Positions 6,364 to 9,374 of a stretch of 9,374 nt of DNA are shown here, piece by piece. The number at the start of each line of letters is the position of its first letter. Position 1 is the stretch's first letter. A program made the position numbers and the translations under genes. This DNA comes from Dehalococcoidia bacterium (GTDB lineage: Bacteria; Chloroflexota; Dehalococcoidia; JAUYDP01), in contig JAUYDP010000394.1 of NCBI GenBank assembly GCA_030691805.1, positions 1 through 9,374 of the forward strand, in the 5' to 3' direction. The notes under the pieces are model-generated. The model was given only the letters and a program-made list of their open reading frames with translations, had not been told where the DNA came from and ran no database searches.

Positions 6364-6404
6364 TTTGCGCGTATTAGATAACTCTTCGGTAAAGGAGAAA
6401 ACTA

Positions 6405-6884
6405 ATGGGTCTTACGGAGAGAATAACTGATCCGCGGGAGCTAAGGGGTTGGCCCGGGGAGATCCCTGTCGCCCAGCAGTACACTGTAGGACCGGCTGGG
6501 GAGCGTTTTTTCAGAGGGATCAAGGACAAAGGCCAGCTAATGGGTGCCCGGTGCTCCCAGTGCCAGGTCCTCTACCTGCCGCCCCGCCTTTACTGTGAGC
6601 AATGCTTCTCCGAGCTTATCGAATGGGAAGAGGCGCCAAACCGCGGGCGTGTCCACAGCTTCACCGTCCTTCACGTGGACCTGGACGGGAATAGGTTGCC
6701 GGAGCCGGAGTTATTTGCGGTGGTGCAGATTGACGGAACTCATGGAGGTCTCATCCACCGGCTGAGAAAGGTGCGGCCAGAAGATGTTTACATCGGGATG
6801 CCGGTGGAAACCGTGTTTCGGAAGAAGCAGCTGCGCACGGGGTCTATACTGGATATAGAATACTTTCGTCCGGTTAGGGCATAA
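6405..6884 (+). CDS. DUF35 (Zn-ribbon/OB-fold) acyl-CoA-associated protein B
   Basis: This second DUF35 protein, of 159 residues, is a paralogue of the preceding one. The zinc ribbon is C50-x2-C53 ... C64-x2-C67 (CSQC...CEQC, again with PPR in the middle). The OB-fold follows with VHSFTVLHVD, LFAVVQIDG, GLIHRL and YIGMPVETVF, ending in EYFRPV. The N-terminal stretch before the ribbon, including YTVGPAGERFFRGIKDKGQL, is the helix that normally docks DUF35 onto its thiolase partner. AAAGGAG (6391-6397) lies 7 bases before the ATG at 6405, an excellent ribosome site that fixes the start. It sits 41 bases behind protein A and ends the cluster; a hairpin starts 9 bases after its stop. Two DUF35 genes behind two thiolase-like genes suggest one DUF35 subunit per thiolase-like partner, an inference. 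Confidence 0.92.
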   Translation: MGLTERITDPRELRGWPGEIPVAQQYTVGPAGERFFRGIKDKGQLMGARCSQCQVLYLPPRLYCEQCFSELIEWEEAPNRGRVHSFTVLHVDLDGNRLPEPELFAVVQIDGTHGGLIHRLRKVRPEDVYIGMPVETVFRKKQLRTGSILDIEYFRPVRA

Positions 6885-6892
6885 AGCACCCA

Positions 6893-6923
6893 GGGCGGAC
6901 ACGAGGTCCGCCCCTACGGTTTT
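6893..6923 (+). terminator. Hairpin terminator at the end of the thiolase/DUF35 cluster
   Basis: GGGCGGAC (6893-6900), loop ACGAG, GTCCGCCC (6906-6913) form a perfect 8-bp GC-rich stem 9 bases after the stop of DUF35 protein B, followed by CTACGGTTTT. It is the first unit of the 65-bp repeat array, so the repeat may have been co-opted as terminator. Confidence 0.6.
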
Positions 6924-7148
6924 CGGCTACGGTTCTTCTACAGACGAGGTTTATACTTGGCGGACACCAGGTCCGCCCCTACGGTTTTCGGCTACGACTC
7001 TACTGCTGACGAGGTTTATACTGGGCGGACACCAGGTCCGCCCCTACAGTTTTCGGCTAAAGCGCCGCTACCGACGAGGTTTAAACTGGGCGGACACCAG
7101 GTCCGCCCCTACGGTTTTCGGCTACGACGTTGCTGCTCATAAGGTGTT
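6893..7148. repeat. Four tandem 65-bp hairpin repeats
   Basis: GGCGGACAC recurs at 6894, 6959, 7024 and 7089, an exact 65-bp period. Each unit begins with a hairpin, GGGCGGAC/GTCCGCCC around a 5-base loop (the second unit has T in place of the first G). It continues CCCTACGGTTTTCGGCTA and ends with a more variable tail of the GACGAGGTTTATACT type. The first loop is ACGAG and the others ACCAG; the fourth tail is the most diverged. The array lies between convergent genes. The hairpin core resembles widespread bacterial intergenic palindromes with a CCCCTACG end, and the palindrome at 9183 is of the same general type. The frames across it are not genes. Confidence 0.92.
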
Positions 7149-7205
7149 GAGCGGCGCCACAATGATGCCTACACGTCGGGATCAACTTGTGGTGGGGCCT
7201 AGCTT

Positions 7206-7298
7206 GATGGGGATGCCAGGCACGCATCTATATTACGAGACCCAGAGTGGCGCGGTTGCGACTTCTTCACCGGGCTGGTGGCATCTCCAGCTATATTC
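7206..7298 (-). repeat. Decayed tandem copies of the 3' end of the glutaredoxin-like gene
   Basis: Plus-axis text at 7225-7265 (CATCTATATTACGAGACCCAG and onward) closely matches 7298-7339 (CATCTATACTTCGAGACCCAG and onward), a 73-base spacing. The second copy is the end of the glutaredoxin-like gene including its stop codon. A further fragment, GGGGATGCCAGGCACGCAT (about 7209-7227), resembles GGGGATGCCACGCAT (7343-7357) inside the gene. Together these look like two or more worn tandem duplications of the last 60-70 coding bases. A one-base indel shifts the frame, so nothing is encoded. Confidence 0.6.
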
Positions 7299-7300
7299 AT

Positions 7301-7543
7301 CTATACTTCGAGACCCAGAGCGAGGCGTAGTGCGAACTCGTTGGGGATGCCACGCATGGCTTCGGCGCCGTCTACTGTTACAATGGGGATCCAGTCCCGA
7401 TAATGTTCAAAGCGAGCAGGATCAAGAGTTATGTCAACTTCCTCCAGGTCGAATTCCCTGTCTTGCCTTAATCGTCTAAGTATCTCCCTGACCCTGGCGC
7501 AAAGCGAGCAATCGGGCTTGCCGTAGAGGACTACCCTGTTCAA
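7301..7543 (-). CDS. Glutaredoxin-like protein (thioredoxin fold, CxxC; DUF836-type)
   Basis: This 80-residue protein is the normal size for glutaredoxin-like thioredoxin folds. It opens with the beta strand NRVVLYGKPDCSLC, which carries the redox pair C12-x2-C15, followed by the helix ARVREILRRLRQ. WIPIVTVDG (51-59) holds the cis-proline of the fold, Pro53, before the next strand. It probably reduces disulfides or handles thiol redox in the cytosol; the partner is unknown. No ATG or GTG exists near the expected N-terminus. I chose TTG at 7543, which puts the first strand at the normal place and lies 13 bases after the ferredoxin stop. AAAGG sits almost against it, so translation probably depends on coupling to the ferredoxin gene. 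A much longer reading starting inside the ferredoxin gene is out of frame with it and gives a low-complexity extension, so I reject it. Confidence 0.8.
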   Translation of the reverse strand: MNRVVLYGKPDCSLCARVREILRRLRQDREFDLEEVDITLDPARFEHYRDWIPIVTVDGAEAMRGIPNEFALRLALGLEV

Positions 7544-7556
7544 ACCTTTACCGGCT

Positions 7557-7982
7557 TTAGTCCGGCGAGGTGAACTTGAGAGCCTGGGTGGCGCAGAACT
7601 CGACGCAGAGGGGCTTCCCACCACAGTGGTCACATACCAGGATACGGGCGGCATCCTCGTTGTAGCGGATGGCGTCGTGAGGGCAGGCCTGCACGCAGAG
7701 CTCGCAGCCTGTGCACAGGTCCTGGTCCGCCACAATGATTCCCTGTCCATCTTGGCTCAAGGCGCTAGTCGGACAAATTGCCACGCAATCCGCGTCAGCG
7801 CAGTTCTGGCAGACGTACGGCACGTATAAGGACTCCTCGTATCGCCGCCGTATATAGATGCGAGCCTTCTCCGGGTTGACCACCCTCTCGTGGCTGAGAG
7901 AGCAGATGATCTCGCAGATGCGACACCCGGTACAGGTGTCCTTATAAATACGGATAGTCTTCCAGGTTGTGGCTATAACCAT
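7557..7982 (-). CDS. Ferredoxin with four [4Fe-4S] sites (HycB/CooF/AOR-partner type)
   Basis: This 141-residue protein has 16 cysteines in four groups: C17/C20/C23/C27 (CTGCRICEIIC), C58/C61/C66/C70, C90/C93/C96/C100 (CTGCELCVQAC) and C117/C120/C126/C130. This is the layout of electron-transfer subunits that serve formate hydrogenlyase, CO dehydrogenase, DMSO-reductase-type enzymes and aldehyde:ferredoxin oxidoreductases. The stretch after the first cluster, SHERVVNPEKARIYI, is most like the last group in my memory, a weak basis. There is no signal peptide or Tat motif, so it is cytosolic. The ATG at 7982 is chosen over an upstream one at 8063 because AAGGAAGG (7990-7997) lies 7 bases before it and the extension is repeat DNA. 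No catalytic partner is in the window. The glutaredoxin-like gene follows 13 bases downstream. Confidence 0.93.
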   Translation of the reverse strand: MVIATTWKTIRIYKDTCTGCRICEIICSLSHERVVNPEKARIYIRRRYEESLYVPYVCQNCADADCVAICPTSALSQDGQGIIVADQDLCTGCELCVQACPHDAIRYNEDAARILVCDHCGGKPLCVEFCATQALKFTSPD

Positions 7983-8013
7983 GCGTTCGCCTTCCTTACA
8001 TGTTCGATAAGGT

Positions 8014-8027
8014 TTGGGGGCCCCCAA
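8014..8027. repeat. Perfect 14-bp G/C palindrome in the ferredoxin leader
   Basis: TTGGGGGCCCCCAA is perfectly palindromic and lies 16 bases upstream of the ferredoxin ribosome site. If transcribed it would form a compact structure in the 5' leader, or it may be another palindromic repeat. No promoter for the ferredoxin gene is clear. Confidence 0.6.
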
Positions 8028-8051
8028 CCCCACCCAGCCCAGAAAACAATT

Positions 8052-8152
8052 TTGGGGGGACACCCCCCTAGCCCCCCAGCCTGCCGGCAGCTTCTTCGCC
8101 TGCGAGCAAGCAATATTTCGGGGGGATACCCCCTAGCCCCCAGGCCTTCCGG
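8052..8152. repeat. Two G-run/C-run hairpin repeats, 66 bp apart
   Basis: The first unit has GGGGGG-ACA-CCCCCC (8054-8068), then TAGCCCCCCAGCCTGCCGG. The second has GGGGGG-ATA-CCCCC (8120-8133), then TAGCCCCCAGGCCTTCCGG. Both are preceded by T/A-rich sequence. The G-run, 3-base loop, C-run, AGCCCCC and CCTGCCGG order mirrors the opening of this window (GGACACCCCC, AACCCCCGGCCTGCGG), so I consider them one dispersed family. The region is non-coding. Confidence 0.75.
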
Positions 8153-8163
8153 TAAATACTGCC

Positions 8164-8269
8164 CTAGAAGTCTGGCCGAAAACCCTGAAATGCCGTCCTC
8201 GGCGCCGATTTCAGAACGTGACTTTGCCCAGGAATTCGGACACATAGCACTTTCCGGCTAGGCTTCTAG
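8164..8269. repeat. 106-bp inverted-repeat element
   Basis: The left arm CTAGAAGTCTGGCCGAAAA (8164-8182) and the right arm TTTCCGGCTAGGCTTCTAG (8251-8269) pair at 16 of 19 positions as DNA and 18 of 19 if G-U pairs are allowed. Inside, CTGAAAT (8185-8191) pairs with ATTTCAG (8208-8214) around GCCG-TCCT-CGGC. It is either a small non-autonomous palindromic element or a structured RNA. It lies between the ferredoxin and HMA-like genes. Confidence 0.6.
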
Positions 8270-8286
8270 TACAGCAGTGAAATATT

Positions 8287-8310
8287 GGGGGCATACGCCA
8301 CATGGCCCCC
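8287..8310 (-). terminator. Possible terminator of the HMA-like gene
   Basis: On the minus strand GGGGG, then CCAT, loop, ATG, CCCCC form a stem of eight pairs with one bulged C. It starts 11 bases after the stop codon and is followed by AATATTT. The T-tract is weak. Confidence 0.45.
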
Positions 8311-8321
8311 GCCGTTGCAGG

Positions 8322-8585
8322 CTAGGCTGCGGGGGTCCTCCGCACGTCAAATTCTTCGTCCCGGATAGTGCCTTCGGACTTCTCACCGGCCAAACTAGCA
8401 GCGCTCAGGGCCGCTTCCAGCTTCTCCACCGACGTCTGGCCGCCGTCAAAGGCCACGGTGACCTTCTTACGTAAAGCGCTGGCAGCTACGCTGCTGACGC
8501 CGGAAACGCTCTTTAGCGCCTCCACCACAGAGGCCACGTGGTGGTCTGCGTACATTCCAGGCACGCTAAAGGTAACTTCTGCCAT
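8322..8585 (-). CDS. Heavy-metal-associated (HMA)-like small protein lacking the CxxC motif
   Basis: This 87-residue protein has the ferredoxin-like beta-alpha-beta-beta-alpha-beta plan of HMA/copper-chaperone domains: strand AEVTFSVPGM, helix HHVASVVEALKSV, strand SGVSSVAASALRKKVTVAF, then helix SVEKLEAALSAA. Normal members have GMHCxxC at the metal loop. Here it reads GMYADHH (residues 10-16), with Ala14? no cysteine anywhere in the protein and two adjacent histidines at the end of the loop. Classical Cys-ligated Cu(I) transport is therefore not expected; metal binding by His, or a non-metal role, is possible. A variable charged tail (about 68-87) follows the fold. The ATG at 8585 has AAGGAG (8597-8602) 11 bases upstream. 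It has its own promoter and is separated from the ferredoxin gene by 339 bases of repeats, so it is probably monocistronic. Confidence 0.85.
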   Translation of the reverse strand: MAEVTFSVPGMYADHHVASVVEALKSVSGVSSVAASALRKKVTVAFDGGQTSVEKLEAALSAASLAGEKSEGTIRDEEFDVRRTPAA

Positions 8586-8625
8586 GCTGATGCGAGCTCC
8601 TTCCTAGAGGCGTTTATTTATGAGG

Positions 8626-8654
8626 ATAATAACACAGAGTCCCTGCCAGGTAAA
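8626..8654 (-). promoter_or_regulatory. Promoter of the HMA-like gene
   Basis: On the minus strand TTTACC (8649-8654) and TATTAT (8626-8631) are separated by exactly 17 bases. The -10 box matches five of six and the -35 box four of six consensus bases. The leader is about 30 bases and contains the AAGGAG site. No metal-regulator operator is evident. Confidence 0.65.
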
Positions 8655-8897
8655 AGCTTCCGGCCTTCGTTACATTTTCATTTGATTTGACACGGCTCCC
8701 GCATGAGGGAAAGCCAGAACTTCCTGTTCGGCTGATATAAGCTTGGCAGAATTGCTGCCTGGGAGCGCCGGCGCTCCCAGAATATTCCTTGCCTTGGCAA
8801 ATGTGGCAACTAGAGGGCCATTCCAGGTGCCTCTGAACATAGAGCTGTGGGCCGGAGTCTTATGCTCCAGGCTTCCAGCCTGAGGCGGAGAGCAATA
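8655..8897. other. Gene-poor stretch with palindromes
   Basis: I see no convincing gene here. A minus-strand open frame (8670-8915) begins inside the neighbouring inverted repeat, runs through a 22-bp perfect palindrome and has no ribosome site, so I leave it out. CAGGCT-TCC-AGCCTG (8868-8882) is a small hairpin, and GGAG-TCTTATG-CTCC (about 8854-8868) overlaps its left end. Confidence 0.5.
8759..8780. repeat. Perfect 22-bp palindrome
   Basis: CTGGGAGCGCC (8759-8769) is followed directly by its exact complement GGCGCTCCCAG (8770-8780), with no spacer. It is followed by AATATTCCTT. It may be a copy of a dispersed palindromic repeat; as a terminator it would lack both loop and U-tract. Confidence 0.8.
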
Positions 8898-9034
8898 CCC
8901 CAGGCTAATGGTCATGCACTAAATATTGTGCCACGACCGTCCGAATAAATTCGGCGTTGGGCTAAACTTAACGCCGAATTTATTCGGCAGACTGGTTTTG
9001 GCATCTTAAATTGTGCATGACCATAAGCCAGGGG
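8898..9034. repeat. 137-bp inverted-repeat element (MITE-like) with nested perfect hairpin
   Basis: The outer arms 8898-8919 and 9013-9034 are complementary at 20 of 22 positions (core ATGGTCATGCAC/GTGCATGACCAT). Nested inside, CCGAATAAATTCGGCGTT (8941-8958) pairs perfectly over 18 bases with AACGCCGAATTTATTCGG (8970-8987). Each inner arm is itself a near palindrome (CCGAAT-AA-ATTCGG). The intervening segments are also partly complementary, so most of the element folds into one long stem. I see no clear target-site duplication and no coding capacity. It fits a non-autonomous palindromic element. Confidence 0.8.
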
Positions 9035-9039
9035 CATAG

Positions 9040-9249
9040 CTAGACCCGATTTCGGTTGTTATAGCTCTCCAATTGGGCAAGAGAAGCTCTTATACGATCG
9101 TCATATCTGACCTCTCTGGGTTGGCGCACCCGGTGAATAACGTACTCTCGCCTCGAATAGGCGGGGCTTTCCAGTCCCCCTACTGTAGGGGTGGTTCGTG
9201 AACCGCCCCTACAGAGAACGTCACCGGCCGACTCTTCCGGAGGGGTCTC
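9040..9249 (-). pseudogene. Open frame without a start, possibly a gene fragment interrupted by a palindromic repeat
   Basis: The minus frame runs from just after TAG at 9250-9252 to TAG at 9040-9042, 69 codons. Its C-terminal half (YSRREYVIHRVRQPREV, then RYDDRIRASLAQLESYNN) is charged, helix-like and has protein-like composition. The upstream half contains the hairpin repeat at 9183-9214, and no ATG, GTG or TTG exists before the protein-like part. I infer a possible remnant of a gene 3' end whose upstream part was broken by the repeat. It could also be chance. I do not recognise the family. Confidence 0.2.
9183..9214. repeat. 32-bp palindromic repeat of the TAGGGG...CCCCTA type
   Basis: CTGTAGGGGTGGTTC (9183-9197), spacer GT, GAACCGCCCCTACAG (9200-9214) form a 15-pair stem with one G-T wobble. 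The GCCCCTAC end is shared with the 65-bp repeats at 6893. From general knowledge, similar palindromes are common intergenic repeats in many bacterial and metagenomic sequences. Confidence 0.85.
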
Positions 9250-9302
9250 CTATTACGCCGAGTTGGGCAAATGGGATATGGACACTCCTATTTTCGACGT
9301 AC

Positions 9303-9374
9303 CTATAGCTGCCCGACAATAAAGGCCAACGAGAGAAAGCCTACACTAGCAGCAAGAACCAAATAAAGGGCCGC
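9303..9374 (-). CDS. C-terminal end of a membrane protein (partial, runs off the window)
   Basis: The minus frame from the right edge encodes 23 residues before TAG at 9303-9305. They read ALYLVLAASVGFLSLAFIV followed by GQL, an almost entirely hydrophobic stretch long enough for one membrane helix. Most of the gene lies outside the window, so the family cannot be named. A chance open frame of this length is possible; the helix-like composition is the only support. Confidence 0.4.
   Translation of the reverse strand, partial: AALYLVLAASVGFLSLAFIVGQL

Noticed and set aside
6893..7148. CRISPR array
   Set aside because: The repetition is a continuous 65-bp unit with related tails rather than constant repeats separated by unrelated spacers, and no cas gene is present.
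6957..7479. Plus-strand frames over the 65-bp repeats and the glutaredoxin region
   Set aside because: They are made of repeat units or run antisense to the CxxC protein, with no ribosome sites.
7557..8063. Longer ferredoxin starting at 8063
   Set aside because: The extra 27 residues are encoded by G/C palindrome DNA, whereas the ATG at 7982 has AAGGAAGG at 7 bases.
8670..8915. Minus-strand open frame of 81 codons
   Set aside because: It starts inside the terminal inverted repeat of the 137-bp element, crosses a perfect palindrome and lacks a ribosome site.

Overview
The window looks like a piece of a moderately GC-rich bacterial chromosome, probably from an uncultivated anaerobic or facultative lineage. 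The protein set (Cys-less thiolase-like proteins with DUF35 partners, a 16-cysteine ferredoxin, a CxxC-less HMA protein) and the density of short palindromic repeats remind me most of Chloroflexota, class Dehalococcoidia. That placement is an inference from general resemblance, not a search result. There is no phage, transposase, CRISPR array, tRNA or rRNA that I can support.

Layout. (1) 1-345 is an array of 45-46 bp tandem repeats, followed by a decayed dockerin-like tail (380-493) and a strong hairpin terminator (502-527). (2) 601-2672, minus strand, is a textbook groES-groEL operon with a sigma70-type promoter and a perfect CIRCE operator. (3) A small XRE-type regulator (2794-3039, plus strand) is transcribed divergently from groES and may be leaderless. 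(4) 3271-6884, plus strand, is a four-gene cluster: two thiolase/lipid-transfer-like proteins, then two DUF35 (Zn-ribbon plus OB-fold) proteins. A 226-bp inverted-repeat element sits between the two thiolase-like genes. (5) 6893-7298 is a convergent intergenic region with four 65-bp hairpin repeats and decayed copies of the 3' end of the next gene. (6) On the minus strand follow a glutaredoxin-like protein (7301-7543) and a four-cluster ferredoxin (7557-7982), apparently one transcription unit, then a CxxC-less HMA-like protein (8322-8585) with its own promoter. (7) 7998-8310 and 8655-9302 hold almost no genes but several palindromic or inverted-repeat elements. The last 72 bases are the hydrophobic C-terminus of a membrane protein running off the right edge.

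How the genes work together. The most interesting unit is the thiolase-like/DUF35 cluster. In known systems DUF35 proteins pair with thiolase-superfamily proteins, either to form acetoacetyl-CoA thiolase/HMG-CoA synthase complexes in archaea or, as in Ltp2-ChsH2, to cleave steroid side chains as a retro-aldolase. Here neither thiolase-like protein has the nucleophilic cysteine, and the second lacks the other two classical catalytic residues as well. The cluster is therefore unlikely to be a normal thiolase and more likely encodes an aldolase-like or otherwise repurposed acyl-CoA enzyme made of two paralogous pairs. The substrate cannot be read from the sequence.

The other theme is intergenic structure. 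At least seven distinct hairpin or inverted-repeat families occur within 9.4 kb, all between genes, consistent with non-autonomous palindromic elements accumulating in intergenic space and sometimes doubling as terminators.
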